The notes: generated from the sequence alone by a model not told the origin. A stretch of DNA of 64,000 bases from Marinobacter bryozoorum (GCF_023156245.1 NZ_JAKZAH010000003.1:62001-126000); one strand, 5' to 3'. Positions 10,219-20,027 are shown, numbered from the stretch's first letter. A program made the numbers and translations.

Positions 10219-10799
10219 ATCACTTTGCCCACCTTTATCTGGCCCGCCCGACGGTGGAGTCCCGGGTGGGCAACCTGCTCGGCGATTTCGCCCAGGGCCT
10301 GGATACCGACCGGTTGCCGAAGGGGGTGAGGGCAGGGCTGGAACACCACCGGGCCGTGGATGCCTATACCGATGCCCACCCCGAGGTACTGGCATGCAAG
10401 GCCCTGTTCTCAACCGAAAGGCGCCGCTTCGCCGGCATTGCCCTGGATATCCTCTTCGACCACTACCTGTTACGACACTGGGACCGTTTCGGACAAGGCG
10501 ACCGCAGCCGGTTTATCGCTGAGCTGTACCGGGACCTGGAGCAGGGCGAGCAGCTGATGCCTGCCGAGATGGCCCGGGTAACCCGGAGCATGGTCACCCA
10601 CGACTGGTTTCACGCCTACCAGGACCTCGAAAAGGTTGGCGCAGCCATGGACCGGGTTGCCCAGCGCATTCGGTTCCGCCACCAGTTTGCCGGTATTATC
10701 GAGGAGATCCGTCCACTTGATCGCGAGCTGGAAGCCCGTTTCCTCACATTCTTCCCGGACCTCAAGGCATTCAGCCAATCCCGCAGCCACTCCGCCTGA
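10215..10799 (+). CDS. acpH: Acyl carrier protein phosphodiesterase (AcpH family)
   Basis: 194 residues matching AcpH, which removes the 4'-phosphopantetheine arm from holo-ACP. Family hallmarks are MNHFAHLYLA at the start, GNLLGDF (about 20-26), HHRAVDAYTDAHP near 43-55, and ALDILFDHYL near 76-85; these His/Asp residues bind the metal in this HD-related fold. It begins with GTG at 10215, overlapping the esterase stop (GTGA). A hairpin lies directly after the stop. Confidence is high for the family; the role in ACP turnover is known for E. coli. Confidence 0.9.
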   Translation: MNHFAHLYLARPTVESRVGNLLGDFAQGLDTDRLPKGVRAGLEHHRAVDAYTDAHPEVLACKALFSTERRRFAGIALDILFDHYLLRHWDRFGQGDRSRFIAELYRDLEQGEQLMPAEMARVTRSMVTHDWFHAYQDLEKVGAAMDRVAQRIRFRHQFAGIIEEIRPLDRELEARFLTFFPDLKAFSQSRSHSA

Positions 10800-10802
10800 G
10801 AA

Positions 10803-10837
10803 GCTCTCTTCAGGCCCGCTATGGCGGGGTGTAGAGC
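10803..10837 (+). terminator. Hairpin after the acyltransferase-esterase-acpH run
   Basis: Four bases after the acpH stop: outer stem GCTCT/AGAGC (10803-10807 with 10833-10837) and inner stem CCCGC/GCGGG (10815-10819 with 10824-10828) around the loop TATG. There is no U-tract, so this is at best a weak or Rho-assisted terminator, or an mRNA 3'-end stabiliser. Confidence 0.35.
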
Positions 10838-10960
10838 CAGGACCCTTAACTGGCAAGTTACAGGACAGACACTGAACATTGCGAAGTGTGTCACGTAAAC
10901 TTCTGAATCAATGAGTTCGTAAGAAACCTGAACGTCAACGAATCGAGGAGGTACGTGTCT

Positions 10961-11575
10961 ATGGTTTCCAAAAAGTCATCGCATGGTCTGGTCCTGGGGT
11001 TGTTCGCAACTGCCAGTCTTCTGTTTCATGGTGGTGTCATCGCCACCACAAACGATGAGACAAAGTCCGAGCCTGCGGAACAAATGGGCTTCGTGGAATG
11101 GGTCGTGATGAAAGATACCGGCTTGCGTATGAAGGCCCGTCTGGACACCGGCGCGAAGACCTCTTCGCTGCACGCCACGGATATTGAAGGTTTCGAAAAA
11201 AATGGAGAAGAGTGGGTCAGGTTTCGCCTGCCACTGGACGACCACAACGACATCGACTCACCGGAAAATGAAGGCATAGTGCTGGAATTCGAGCGTCCGG
11301 TAGAGCGCACCGTACTCATCAAGCGCAAAGGGGCGCCATCCCAGAGGCGTTACGTTGTGCTTATGGAGTTCTGTATTGCCGGCAAAACCCATGAAACACA
11401 GTTTTCCCTGACTGATCGCGGCCGCTTTACCTACCCGGCTTTGCTCGGACGTCGGTTTATGGCTGACGACAACGTACTGGTGGATTCCACCGACAGTTTC
11501 CTGGCGGAGGCTGAGTGCGAGTACAACGCTATCGAAGAGATCGCTGAACTACCGGAGGCGGAAAACTCAAACTGA
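10961..11575 (+). CDS. Secreted retropepsin-like protein (ATP-dependent zinc protease family, PF05618-type)
   Basis: The ATG at 10961 has GGAGG nine bases upstream; a GTG two codons earlier is too close to that site. The product is 204 residues with a signal peptide (residues about 1-29, GLVLGLFATASLLFHGG then VIATT). The conserved core includes ARLDTGAKTSSLHA with Asp62-Thr63-Gly64, the aspartic-protease-like signature of this RimK-associated family, and later ALLGRRFMADDNVLVD. Most relatives are cytoplasmic; this one is predicted periplasmic. Despite the historic name, enzymatic activity is not proven for the bacterial members. It appears monocistronic. Confidence 0.82.
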   Translation: MVSKKSSHGLVLGLFATASLLFHGGVIATTNDETKSEPAEQMGFVEWVVMKDTGLRMKARLDTGAKTSSLHATDIEGFEKNGEEWVRFRLPLDDHNDIDSPENEGIVLEFERPVERTVLIKRKGAPSQRRYVVLMEFCIAGKTHETQFSLTDRGRFTYPALLGRRFMADDNVLVDSTDSFLAEAECEYNAIEEIAELPEAENSN

Positions 11576-11687
11576 CCGGTGATGCTCGCCGAGTGAGGAA
11601 CAAAGACGGATATACCTGTTTGATTTCCTTGCGCCGGTTGGCCATATTTAGGGTCCGAATCAGTACATCGGAGCCAGGAGTGCAGCC

Positions 11688-12668
11688 ATGAAATACCGGC
11701 GTTTAGGAAACAGCGGCCTGAAAGTCTCCCCCTTGTGCCTGGGTACCATGACCTATGGCACCCCGGACTGGCGGGAATGGGTACTGGACGAACAGGCCAG
11801 CCGACCCTTCCTGAAAAAGGCACTGGACGCCGGCATCAACTTCTTCGATACCGCCGACATGTACTCCGAGGGCGAATCGGAACGGGTAGTCGGTCGCGCG
11901 CTGACAGACTATGCCGACCGCGAGGAATTCGTCCTCGCGACAAAGGTATTCATGCCGATCGGAAAGGGCGCCAATCGGGGCGGCCTGTCCCGCAAACACA
12001 TCATGGATGCCATTGACGGCTCGCTTCAGCGGCTGGGCACGGACTACATCGACCTCTACCAGATTCATCGCTGGGACTACGACACCCCCATCGAGGAAAC
12101 CATGGAAGCGCTTCACGACGTCGTGAAAGCGGGCAAGGCACGCTACATCGGCGCGTCATCCATGTTTGCCTGGCAGTTTGCCAAGGCCCAGCATGTGGCC
12201 GACCGCAACGGCTGGACACGGTTTGTCAGCATGCAGCCCATGTACAACCTGGTCTATCGGGAAGAGGAGCGGGAGATGTTTCCACTCTGCCGGGACCAGG
12301 GCGTGGGCGTTATACCCTGGAGCCCACTGGCCCGTGGCGTACTTGCTGGCAAGGCGCAGGGGCAGGGCGCGGCAACCACTCGTGGGCGTACCGACGAGAA
12401 TACCCGTAAATGGCACCTGGGCAGCGATATTGACCAGCCAGTGATTAATGCGCTGAATACTATCGCCCAGGAGCGAAACCTCCCCATGGCCCAGATTGCG
12501 CTGGCATGGGTGGCCGCCAACCCGGTTGTCACCGCACCCATCGTCGGTGTCAGCAAGGAAAAACAACTGGACGATGCATTGGCGTCCCTGGACATCCAGC
12601 TGACAACCGGGGAAATGGAGCGCCTCGAAGAACACTATGTTCCCCACGAGGTAGCCGGGCATGCTTGA
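11688..12668 (+). CDS. Aldo/keto reductase
   Basis: 326-residue NADPH-dependent oxidoreductase of the AKR superfamily with a TIM-barrel fold. The catalytic tetrad is recognisable: Asp54 and Tyr59 (FFDTADMYSEG), Lys86 (ATKVF) and His127 (YQIHRWD). The C-terminal segment NPVVTAPIVGVSK is the cofactor-binding signature. The sequence resembles the voltage-gated-potassium-channel-beta/YakC-like class that reduces aldehydes and ketones; the physiological substrate is unknown. GGAG at 11671-11674 plus AGGAG near 11678 provides a ribosome site. It is followed 55 bases later by a 2-hydroxyacid dehydrogenase on the same strand, possibly cotranscribed. Confidence 0.92.
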   Translation: MKYRRLGNSGLKVSPLCLGTMTYGTPDWREWVLDEQASRPFLKKALDAGINFFDTADMYSEGESERVVGRALTDYADREEFVLATKVFMPIGKGANRGGLSRKHIMDAIDGSLQRLGTDYIDLYQIHRWDYDTPIEETMEALHDVVKAGKARYIGASSMFAWQFAKAQHVADRNGWTRFVSMQPMYNLVYREEEREMFPLCRDQGVGVIPWSPLARGVLAGKAQGQGAATTRGRTDENTRKWHLGSDIDQPVINALNTIAQERNLPMAQIALAWVAANPVVTAPIVGVSKEKQLDDALASLDIQLTTGEMERLEEHYVPHEVAGHA

Positions 12669-12723
12669 TCAATGTGCTCATCGAATCTGAAGCTCATTTC
12701 AGGTCAAGAAGAGGAGTCCGGTA

Positions 12724-13656
12724 ATGGCCATTGATATCCTGATAGCAGGGCGTTTACCCCCCAACGTACTTCCCCAGTTGGAAAAACGGTTCCGACTTCA
12801 CCGACTGCCGGAAGAAAGGAATGAGGTCGGCGCCTTCCTGCAGGAGGTGGGAGGATCAATCCGGGGACTGCTGACCAATGCCGCGCAGGGGGCGCCGGAA
12901 CACCTACTGAGCGCGTTACCGAAGCTGGAGATTATTTCGTCATCCGGGGTGGGAACCGACGCGCTCAATGTGGATATCGCCGAAGCCAGGGGAATCAGCG
13001 TCAGAACCACACCAGGGGTACTCACAGAGGATGTTGCCGATGGCGCCATTGCCCTGATGCTGGCAACGAGCCGACGGCTCATGCAGGCCGAGCGAAACGT
13101 CCGCGCCGGCCGCTGGCTGAAAGATCTGCCGCTGGGGAACCGGATGACAGGCAAACGTCTGGGTATCCTTGGCCTGGGCAAGATCGGCCAGGCGCTCGCC
13201 AAGCGGGCGGCGGCCTTTGACATGCCCATTGCCTACCATCAACGCAACCGCAATCCCGACGTTCCGTATACCTATCACGATTCCGTCGTGTCATTAGCGG
13301 AGGCCAGTGACTTCCTGGTGGTCATCGTCCCTGGCGGCCCCGCCACGGAGAACATGGTAGACGGGAAGGTGCTCGATGCACTGGGGCCAGAAGGCATACT
13401 GATAAATGTGGGCCGCGGCAGCACTGTGGACCAGCCGGAGCTTATACGTGCCCTGGAGCAGGGTCGAATTCGGGCAGCCGGGCTTGATGTGCTCGCTGAA
13501 GAGCCCCACGTACCGGACGCCTTGCTCGCGCTGGATAATGTTGTCCTGACCCCACACTACGCCAGCGGCACAACCGAGACCCGGCTGGCGATGGGGCAGC
13601 GCGTGGTGGACAACCTGCTGGAGCATTTCGAGGCCGAGTTACAGGGAACAGGCTAA
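12724..13656 (+). CDS. D-2-hydroxyacid dehydrogenase (glyoxylate/hydroxypyruvate reductase type)
   Basis: 310 residues. The NAD(P)-binding motif GILGLGKIG lies at 147-155, and the catalytic residues are Arg231 (NVGRGSTVD), Glu260 (LAEEPHVPD) and His278 (LTPHYASG). YHQRN following the second beta strand (171-175) suggests NADPH preference, because Arg/Gln replaces the acidic residue that selects NADH. It reduces 2-oxoacids such as glyoxylate or hydroxypyruvate; the exact substrate is an inference. AGAGGAG precedes the ATG by about eight bases. Confidence 0.92.
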   Translation: MAIDILIAGRLPPNVLPQLEKRFRLHRLPEERNEVGAFLQEVGGSIRGLLTNAAQGAPEHLLSALPKLEIISSSGVGTDALNVDIAEARGISVRTTPGVLTEDVADGAIALMLATSRRLMQAERNVRAGRWLKDLPLGNRMTGKRLGILGLGKIGQALAKRAAAFDMPIAYHQRNRNPDVPYTYHDSVVSLAEASDFLVVIVPGGPATENMVDGKVLDALGPEGILINVGRGSTVDQPELIRALEQGRIRAAGLDVLAEEPHVPDALLALDNVVLTPHYASGTTETRLAMGQRVVDNLLEHFEAELQGTG

Positions 13657-13692
13657 GCCGGGTTCCTGCTCTCTCTTCCATATCGTATTTAA

Positions 13693-13708
13693 CATAATAT
13701 ACATTATG
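13693..13708. repeat. AT-rich inverted repeat between convergent genes
   Basis: CATAAT and ATTATG flank the four bases ATAC, giving a perfect 6-bp dyad in an otherwise GC-rich region. It sits between the ends of the convergent hydroxyacid dehydrogenase and selO genes. It may be a weak bidirectional terminator core or a protein-binding site; neither is shown. Confidence 0.3.
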
Positions 13709-13792
13709 CGCAGTACTGGGTTGGAAATGAGGACTGATCAAAAGGGTTCTCGACGACCACATAGGAAGAACCCGGGGTTGCGCCATTTCGAA

Positions 13793-15508
13793 TCATGATG
13801 AGCAGCTCAGATGCGATACCCCGCCCACATCGGAAAGCCCCGGCGGCTTCAGTCTGAAGTATTTCTTCTCCACGTCCTCAGATTGCTCCGCGTATGGCTG
13901 AGTGATGACATCTTGCAGTTCCCGCAGCAAGGTGTAATCCCCGGCTGCGGCTTGCTGATAGGCAGGCACAACGAACCATTCCCTCAGGCTGTACTTCGGG
14001 TTGACGAGCTTCATCTGGTTGGAAAGCTCTTCACGAGAACGGGATTGAGTGAGCGATTGCCAGTTTGCGAGCCACGCTGACCAGCGCCTGTCCATCCCAT
14101 CAGGGTTTGCGGCATAGGTCGGGCCCTGGTAAAAGCTTTTCCTTAGCGGTTCGATGTTATCTGGCAAAGACGAGAGTTCACGGAAGAACATGGTGTAATC
14201 GACCGGAGTTTGCATCATCAGCATTGCCAGTTCGCGGAACAGTTCCGCGTCGAAAGCGTCGAGTCCGAGCTTGGCAGCCCACATCGTTTCCATCTTCGCC
14301 TGCATGACCTGCAGGAAATCACCCTCAATTTCATCGAGTTGCTGCAAATAGTTCGAATCCGACGTTAGCAACGGCCGCAACGCCGAACAAAAGGAGTGAA
14401 AGTTGCGTTCTGCCGCCATGGGTTGATTCAAAAACGAGAAATGCGCCCCGCCACCGGTCCATGGCTGGTACTGTGGATCAAACACATCAATGAAACCAAA
14501 GGGCCCATAATCCAGCGTAAAGCCGCCAGCTGCACAGTTATCGCTGTTGAAGTTCCCCTGGCAGTAGCCCACGCGGATCCAGTTCGCCACCAGTGATGTC
14601 AGCCGACTGCGGAACTCCCGTGCAAGCAACACGATTTTATCGGCGGTGGGCAGTGACTGATCAATAACGTCACTGTACTCACGATCGATCAGGTGCAGCA
14701 CGAGCTTCTCGAGCTCCTCCATTGCCTGCGGGTGTTCCTGCTTGCGGGCACGACGACCGAATAGCTCAAGCTGCCCTACCCGGATGAACGACGGAGCCAC
14801 ACGGGTCGAGATGGCAACGGGCTCGGATACAAGAATATCGGGATCTGCTGAGCGTGAGCCCTCCGAATACCACGGGCGCCTGACTTGCTCGGTTTTTGAC
14901 ACGTACAGGCTCAGGGATCGTGATGTGGGCACGCCGAGCGCGTGCATGTGCTCCTGGGCCAGGAACTCCCGCACACTGGACCGCAGAACAGCCCGGCCGT
15001 CCGCGCCCCGGCAGTAGGGTGTGCGCCCTGCCCCTTTCAACTGCATTTCCCAGCGCTGCCCGTTGATGACAGCCTCGAGCACGGAAATAGCACGACCATC
15101 GCCGTAGCCATTGCCGGTCTGGAACGGGCACTGCTGGTAGAACTCATTGCCGTAGATGGAAAGTGCGTAGCCACACGCCCAGCCAACGTTATGCAGAGGC
15201 GCGGGAACCCCGGATAAGTCGCCGGAGAACATGCGGATGAAGTCGTCGGACTGCGCCAGGCTGTCGGCGAATCCCAGCTCGTGAAAAAGATTCTTCCCGT
15301 GGGCGACGTATTCAGGGTTTTCTATGGGCGTGGGCTGGACCGGAACATAGTGGCCCGAGAAGACCTGTCTTGGCGCGTGGTCGGCTCCGTCTGCTTTCGC
15401 GCCAGGATCACGGTTGAGCGTGTCGATGAATGAATAGTCTGCCAACGGCGCGACATCGTCGAGGGTTTCGACAACCGGGGGTGTCTCGCGGGGCAGTCGC
15501 TGTTGCAT
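13793..15508 (-). CDS. selO: Protein adenylyltransferase SelO (YdiU/UPF0061)
   Basis: 571-residue pseudokinase-fold enzyme that transfers AMP from ATP to protein Ser/Thr/Tyr residues, known from E. coli and mitochondrial SelO. Conserved blocks include [14 protein letters not shown], the Lys-containing [30 protein letters not shown], and the [21 protein letters not shown] region with the metal-binding Asn and Asp. The extreme C-terminus is CSS, matching the redox-regulated C-terminal Cys (selenocysteine in animals). Length is slightly above the bacterial norm of about 480-500 because of an N-terminal extension. It probably takes part in the oxidative-stress response. ATG at 15508. Confidence 0.93.
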   Translation of the reverse strand: MQQRLPRETPPVVETLDDVAPLADYSFIDTLNRDPGAKADGADHAPRQVFSGHYVPVQPTPIENPEYVAHGKNLFHELGFADSLAQSDDFIRMFSGDLSGVPAPLHNVGWACGYALSIYGNEFYQQCPFQTGNGYGDGRAISVLEAVINGQRWEMQLKGAGRTPYCRGADGRAVLRSSVREFLAQEHMHALGVPTSRSLSLYVSKTEQVRRPWYSEGSRSADPDILVSEPVAISTRVAPSFIRVGQLELFGRRARKQEHPQAMEELEKLVLHLIDREYSDVIDQSLPTADKIVLLAREFRSRLTSLVANWIRVGYCQGNFNSDNCAAGGFTLDYGPFGFIDVFDPQYQPWTGGGAHFSFLNQPMAAERNFHSFCSALRPLLTSDSNYLQQLDEIEGDFLQVMQAKMETMWAAKLGLDAFDAELFRELAMLMMQTPVDYTMFFRELSSLPDNIEPLRKSFYQGPTYAANPDGMDRRWSAWLANWQSLTQSRSREELSNQMKLVNPKYSLREWFVVPAYQQAAAGDYTLLRELQDVITQPYAEQSEDVEKKYFRLKPPGLSDVGGVSHLSCSS

Positions 15509-15564
15509 AGACAGTCCTCACACAGGGCTTTGATGGGGGGCTGGCGTGCCTTCAACCCGTTTTG

Positions 15565-17025
15565 TCACGCCTCGTCCGGGACAATCCCCAGCCGCTGATT
15601 GACGGCATCGCGGATCTCCCGGTAACGATCCGGTTGCCCGATCAAGGTGTCCAGGTCATCTTCGGGAAAGATCTCGCTCTTCTTTTTGCGGGCTTCCTCT
15701 TTGGTGAACACTGAGGGAATCAACTGCTCAAGGCATCGCAGCATCACTTCGGGCGACACCGACGCTCCCGGTGACGCCCCCAAGAGCGTACCGTAGGTTT
15801 TGTCTTCGGAGACAAGGATTTCCGTGCCCATCTGCAGGTCTCCGTCCTTGATGATCTGTACCCGCTGGCCAGCTTCGATTGGCTTCCAGTCAAATTTTGT
15901 GCTCAGGCCCGGCGCAAAGCTGTCGAGCTCTTCGAACATGCTCTTTTCGCCTTTAAACGTCTCCGAAACCAGATACCTCACCAGTGGGAAATGTTCAAAA
16001 AACACACTGAAAAACCCGGGTAGATCGTGGGCACGGATGGATTTCAGGTAATCCAGAAAGCCGCGACCGCGCTCGAGGACCGGTTTGAATGAGGCAAACG
16101 GTCCAAATAACAGGTAGTGCTTGCCCTCCACTACCCGCAAATCCAGGTGCGGGACTGACATGGGAGGCGCGCCCACCTTTGCCTTGCCATAAGTCTTGGC
16201 AGTGTAATATTCCGCCTGCTCCGGGCTGATTGGCGTCTGAAGAAACCGTCCACCCACGGGAAAGCCGGCGAACCGGTTCCTGAACGGCAAATGGCTCTTT
16301 TTCAGTAGCGGAAAAGCGCCCCCGCCGGCACCGACAAAGAGCACATCCGCCTTGTGCTGAACCGGCTTGTCTCCTTGTACCGCTTCGATAAGCCAGCTTC
16401 CAGAGGGGCTTCTGTGCACACGTCTGACGTGGGTGCCGTATTCGAATTTTACGCCAAGGTCATGCTCGGCATGCCTGGCCATGTGCTCGGTTAACGCACC
16501 AAAGTTTACGTCCGTGCCTGTTTCAACGACGGTTGCCGCCATTTTCTCGTGGTGTGGCCGCCCTTCCATGGTATAGGGAATCCAGCTTTTGATTTCGTCG
16601 AAGTCTTCCGAGTAGCGCATCTGCTCAAAAAAATGATGCGCGGACATTTCCTTGAATCTCAGGCGCAGTTCTTCGATGGCGGGTTCCGGAACGATGGTGC
16701 AGTGCCTGGTTTGTCTGATGAAGACACCGGGGTCTTTAATGGCGCCCTTTTCGATCAGGTGAGCCCAGAACTGCTTGGCAACATTGAACTGGGCATGGAT
16801 TTTCAGGGCTTTTTCAACCGCGATGATCTCTCCGTCTACCGGGGTATAGTTGAGCTCACAGTTGGCCTCATGGCCCGTGCCAGCGTTGTTGAAGGCCCAG
16901 GAGTTCCCTGCCCCGGCCCGGTCCAGCCGCTCCAGTATGGTGATATCCAGGTCCGGTGACAGCTCCTTTGCCAGGGTAGCAAAGGTGGTTCCCATGATTC
17001 CGGCGCCGATAACAATGATGTTCAT
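15565..17025 (-). CDS. mqo: Malate:quinone oxidoreductase
   Basis: 486-residue FAD-dependent peripheral membrane enzyme that oxidises malate to oxaloacetate and passes electrons to quinone, replacing or supplementing NAD-malate dehydrogenase in the TCA cycle. The FAD-binding motif VIGAGIMGTTFATL is at 5-18, and the family signature NSWAFNNAGTGHEANCELNYTP follows at about 41-62. GILLGASPGAS-like text near the C-terminus (TLLGASPGASVSPEVML) is also diagnostic. Length agrees with the Mqo family. It stands 56 bases downstream of the selO start on the same strand. Confidence 0.95.
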   Translation of the reverse strand: MNIIVIGAGIMGTTFATLAKELSPDLDITILERLDRAGAGNSWAFNNAGTGHEANCELNYTPVDGEIIAVEKALKIHAQFNVAKQFWAHLIEKGAIKDPGVFIRQTRHCTIVPEPAIEELRLRFKEMSAHHFFEQMRYSEDFDEIKSWIPYTMEGRPHHEKMAATVVETGTDVNFGALTEHMARHAEHDLGVKFEYGTHVRRVHRSPSGSWLIEAVQGDKPVQHKADVLFVGAGGGAFPLLKKSHLPFRNRFAGFPVGGRFLQTPISPEQAEYYTAKTYGKAKVGAPPMSVPHLDLRVVEGKHYLLFGPFASFKPVLERGRGFLDYLKSIRAHDLPGFFSVFFEHFPLVRYLVSETFKGEKSMFEELDSFAPGLSTKFDWKPIEAGQRVQIIKDGDLQMGTEILVSEDKTYGTLLGASPGASVSPEVMLRCLEQLIPSVFTKEEARKKKSEIFPEDDLDTLIGQPDRYREIRDAVNQRLGIVPDEA

Positions 17026-17176
17026 CTGGTTCTGGTCCTGTCCTGGTCGGAAGGGCTACGCAGGTTTGTTTAACGCAGCCAAACGCAACTGGAAAGTTTG
17101 AATGGTTCTCCCTGAGGATAGTTGTTTGGGGCGATAATGCACCATGCTCGCCATTGTCCCGGGCAGGTTCAACGTC

Positions 17177-18331
17177 TCAGGTCAGCCCGAACGGCTCTCC
17201 ATGCTCGGCCCACTCTGAATCCGGCACGATAACGATCTTGCCCAGGTAGCCACTGCCGCGGTTGACGAAATAGTGCTCGGCATCGTGCAGCTTTGACAAA
17301 CGGAAAGTCGCGTGCAGGACGGGTTTGAGCTGGCCGTTGCGGATCCATTCGATCAACTGTTCTGCCTCCTCGCGGGTGCCGTGGGAGACGCCGAATATCT
17401 GGACCTGGTAGAGGTAGATCCGCGTCCACATGATCCCGGTTAGATTGCCGGCGCTGGCGCCTGCGATACTCAGGCGCGGATAGTCCTGTCGCGATGGCAT
17501 ATCAAAGATCATGGCGTCTATGAACTGATTGGTCATCTCGCCACCCGCCAGGTCCATGACGGCGTCGAAAGGTGCTCCGCCGGTCACCGCTTTGACGCGT
17601 TCCTCGAAGTTGTCCATGTGAGAGCGGTCCAGGACGGCCTCGGCGCCCAGTCTTTTCAGGGCCTCGGCCTTGCTTTGCTGGCTCAGGGCGTAGGGTATGG
17701 CCCCCACAATGCGGCAGAGCTGGATCAGAGCCGTGCCCACGCCTCCGCTGGCCCCGGTGACCAGCACGCGTTCGCCTTTTTTGATCCGGGCCGACGTCAT
17801 CATGTGGTAGGCGGTCTGGTAGGAGCACATGCCCATGGACGCCAGCTCGGCATCGGCCAGCTCCGGGTTGGCCACGTGGTGAAACTGATCGGACGGCACT
17901 GCCACATATTCGGCGAAACCGCCATCAGCGCCGTGGCCATAATAGTCCGGTGTCAGGTTGATGCCCCGGCGGTCGTCCGGATACAAGTTAAAATCCAGCA
18001 GGCCTCGTTCGCCGATGCGGGCTTCATCCACGCCCTCACCTACCGCGACCACACGGCCTACGATATCCGCCCCCTGGATTCTGGGGAACGTCAGCGTTGG
18101 CTCGCCGCCCATGGCGAAGGAGGTCACATCGCCCTTGTCCTTGGTGGGGTATAGCCCTTCACGGGCTTTGCGGTCGGTATTGTTCTTGGCGGTTGCCGTC
18201 ACTTTCACCAGAACTTCGCCGCGCCCCGGGGCAGGTGTGGCGGCATCCTCCCTGTAAACCAGTTTTTCGGTCTCGCCATGGCCGGTCAGCACCATGGCCT
18301 TCATGGTTGCCGGGATCGTGTGTTCATTCAT
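17177..18331 (-). CDS. MDR-superfamily NAD(P)H-dependent oxidoreductase
   Basis: 384 residues in the medium-chain dehydrogenase/quinone oxidoreductase fold. The N-terminal GroES-like domain contains GEVLVKVTATAKNNTDRKAREG and the catalytic domain has the Rossmann motif VTGASGGVGTALIQL near 185. The Cys/His/Cys ligands of catalytic zinc in alcohol dehydrogenases and the four structural-zinc cysteines are missing, so a zinc-independent quinone or enone reductase is more likely than an alcohol dehydrogenase. Substrate unknown. It is monocistronic, divergent from fabH. Confidence 0.82.
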   Translation of the reverse strand: MNEHTIPATMKAMVLTGHGETEKLVYREDAATPAPGRGEVLVKVTATAKNNTDRKAREGLYPTKDKGDVTSFAMGGEPTLTFPRIQGADIVGRVVAVGEGVDEARIGERGLLDFNLYPDDRRGINLTPDYYGHGADGGFAEYVAVPSDQFHHVANPELADAELASMGMCSYQTAYHMMTSARIKKGERVLVTGASGGVGTALIQLCRIVGAIPYALSQQSKAEALKRLGAEAVLDRSHMDNFEERVKAVTGGAPFDAVMDLAGGEMTNQFIDAMIFDMPSRQDYPRLSIAGASAGNLTGIMWTRIYLYQVQIFGVSHGTREEAEQLIEWIRNGQLKPVLHATFRLSKLHDAEHYFVNRGSGYLGKIVIVPDSEWAEHGEPFGLT

Positions 18332-18602
18332 GTCGGGGCCCTCCGGTTACGAGTTCCTGAACCCTAAAGGTGCAACTCCGCACCTGCAATGTCGGGAATG
18401 TCATGATACTTGGCCAGCGCCTAAAAGCTCCTGGGGCGGAAACCGCGCGCTCGCCCATGTTCCCGGTTGCCGATTCATCGAAGAAAACGGTGCTCGCGCC
18501 TCTTTGACAAATCGCTAATAACCCCAAATGCTTGATACAGTGTAGGATGCGTTCTTAAACTTCGACTTTTACAACATTTTGCAATCCCGGGAAACGTCAC
18601 GC
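18332..18602. other. Intergenic region between the divergent MDR reductase gene and fabH
   Basis: About 270 bases without a gene. A small hairpin GGTGC/GCACC lies at 18369-18384 and a TTGACA hexamer at 18504-18509, but no well-spaced -10 box follows, so I do not call a promoter. Confidence 0.4.
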
Positions 18603-19571
18603 ATGCCATACGCCAGAATTACCGGCACAGGGTCCTACCTGCCGGAAAATGCCCTGACCAACAAAGACTTGGAAAAAATGGTGGATACCACCGACCAGTG
18701 GATCAGGGAGCGTACCGGCATTTCGCAGCGCCATGTGGCGGCCCCCGATCAGACCACCGTTGACCTGGCCGAAGTCGCTGCCCGGCGAGCCGCCGAAGCG
18801 GCTGGGGTTGAGCTGCAGGACATCGACCTGATTGTCTTTGCGACCTCGACACCTGACAAGATCTTCCCCAGCTGCGCGTGCATCCTGCAGGCCCGTCTTG
18901 GCATTCAGGGGTGCCCGGCGTTCGATATCCAGGCGGTCTGCAGCGGGTTTGTCTATGCCCTGTCAGTGGCAGATAAATTCGTTCGCACGGGCAGCAGCCG
19001 CAAGGCTCTGGTGGTTGGTGCAGAGGTCTTTTCCCGAATCGTCAACTGGGAAGACCGGGGCACCTGCGTGTTGTTTGGTGACGGGGCTGGAGCCGTGATC
19101 CTGGAGGCGGACGAAGAAACCGGTATTCTGTCTACCCATATCCACGCAGACGGCCAGTATGAAGAGTTGCTCCACGTGCCCTGCGGGATCGCCTCCAACT
19201 ACGACCAGGTCAAGGCCGGCAAGGCCTTTATCGAGATGAAGGGTAACGAGGTTTTCAAGGTTGCGGTCAACACCCTCGGCAAGATTGTTGACGAAACCCT
19301 GGCCGCCAACCAGATGGAAAAGTCAGACATCGACTGGCTGGTGCCCCACCAGGCCAACCTGAGGATCATTGCTGCGACCGCGAAGAAACTGAACATGTCC
19401 ATGGACCAGGTAGTGGTTACTGTGGATCAGCACGGCAATACCTCGGCGGCCTCCATACCCCTGGCCCTGGATGTTGCCGTGCGTGACGGCCGCATCAAGC
19501 GCAATGAAGTGGTTCTTCTGGAAGCCTTCGGCGGCGGCTTCACCTGGGGATCAGCCCTGCTGAGGTTCTGA
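18603..19571 (+). CDS. fabH: Beta-ketoacyl-ACP synthase III
   Basis: 322 residues, the normal FabH length. It condenses acetyl-CoA with malonyl-ACP to start fatty acid synthesis. The catalytic triad is Cys113 (AVCSGF), His249 (PHQANLRI) and Asn279 (HGNTSAAS). The N-terminus ([15 protein letters not shown]) aligns with E. coli FabH, which supports the ATG at 18603 over a TTG eight codons upstream. It stands alone, away from any plsX-fabD-fabG-acpP cluster, so it may be a second, dedicated FabH with different acyl specificity; this is inference. Confidence 0.95.
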   Translation: MPYARITGTGSYLPENALTNKDLEKMVDTTDQWIRERTGISQRHVAAPDQTTVDLAEVAARRAAEAAGVELQDIDLIVFATSTPDKIFPSCACILQARLGIQGCPAFDIQAVCSGFVYALSVADKFVRTGSSRKALVVGAEVFSRIVNWEDRGTCVLFGDGAGAVILEADEETGILSTHIHADGQYEELLHVPCGIASNYDQVKAGKAFIEMKGNEVFKVAVNTLGKIVDETLAANQMEKSDIDWLVPHQANLRIIAATAKKLNMSMDQVVVTVDQHGNTSAASIPLALDVAVRDGRIKRNEVVLLEAFGGGFTWGSALLRF

Positions 19572-19599
19572 GCCCCCGGCGTTCCGCCTTTCCAGTTGG

Positions 19600-19626
19600 A
19601 TAACCGGCATCAGCGCAGCCGGTTAT
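19600..19626. terminator. Hairpin between convergent fabH and DUF2789 gene
   Basis: A perfect 9-bp stem, ATAACCGGC (19600-19608) with GCCGGTTAT (19618-19626), around a 9-base loop. It overlaps the 3' end of the DUF2789 coding sequence and lies 29 bases after the fabH stop. No U-tract follows on either strand, so termination strength is doubtful. Confidence 0.4.
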
Positions 19627-19840
19627 TCAGGGTGTCCACCAGTTCTGCCCAGTCTGCATCTTCCTCCCATTCCTCCTTCAGGAAATGGCGCTGGCTTTCG
19701 TTCCAGAAAGGTGCGTCTGGCAGCCGTGTGCCCTCTGGCAATGGTCGATGTTCCGCAATAAAGGCTTCAATGGCATCGCTATCACTGGGCAACCCCAACT
19801 GCTCAAACAGTTCTGACAATGTGTGAACCGGTTTTTCCAT
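19610..19840 (-). CDS. DUF2789 family small protein
   Basis: 76 residues from ATG 19840: MEKPVHTLSELFEQLGLPSD begins a helix-rich, acidic protein ending in WAELVDTLNNRLR. This is the typical length and opening of the DUF2789 family (PF10982-like), found singly in Pseudomonas and relatives. No function is known. The frame is open further upstream, but homology begins at this ATG, with GAGGTCCTCATG giving a close ribosome site. Converges on fabH. Confidence 0.85.
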   Translation of the reverse strand: MEKPVHTLSELFEQLGLPSDSDAIEAFIAEHRPLPEGTRLPDAPFWNESQRHFLKEEWEEDADWAELVDTLNNRLR

Positions 19841-20027
19841 GAGGACCTCGTTGCAGTGAAAGTAAGTGGTGGCAAGGAGTCTGCGGCGGGAGCTTCTATC
19901 GCCGGAGTTCCTGATGCTGACCTGAAGTATAGAACGACTTTCAGGGTATGACCCATGACCTTGAATTAATGAATCGATCATAGGATGATTGCCTCCCCAG
20001 CCTTATCGCCTTGGAGGAGCCTGAGGC

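Noticed and set aside
13693-13708. Possible strong terminator between convergent genes
   Set aside because: The AT-rich dyad is short and has no adjoining U-tract, so it is only listed as a repeat.
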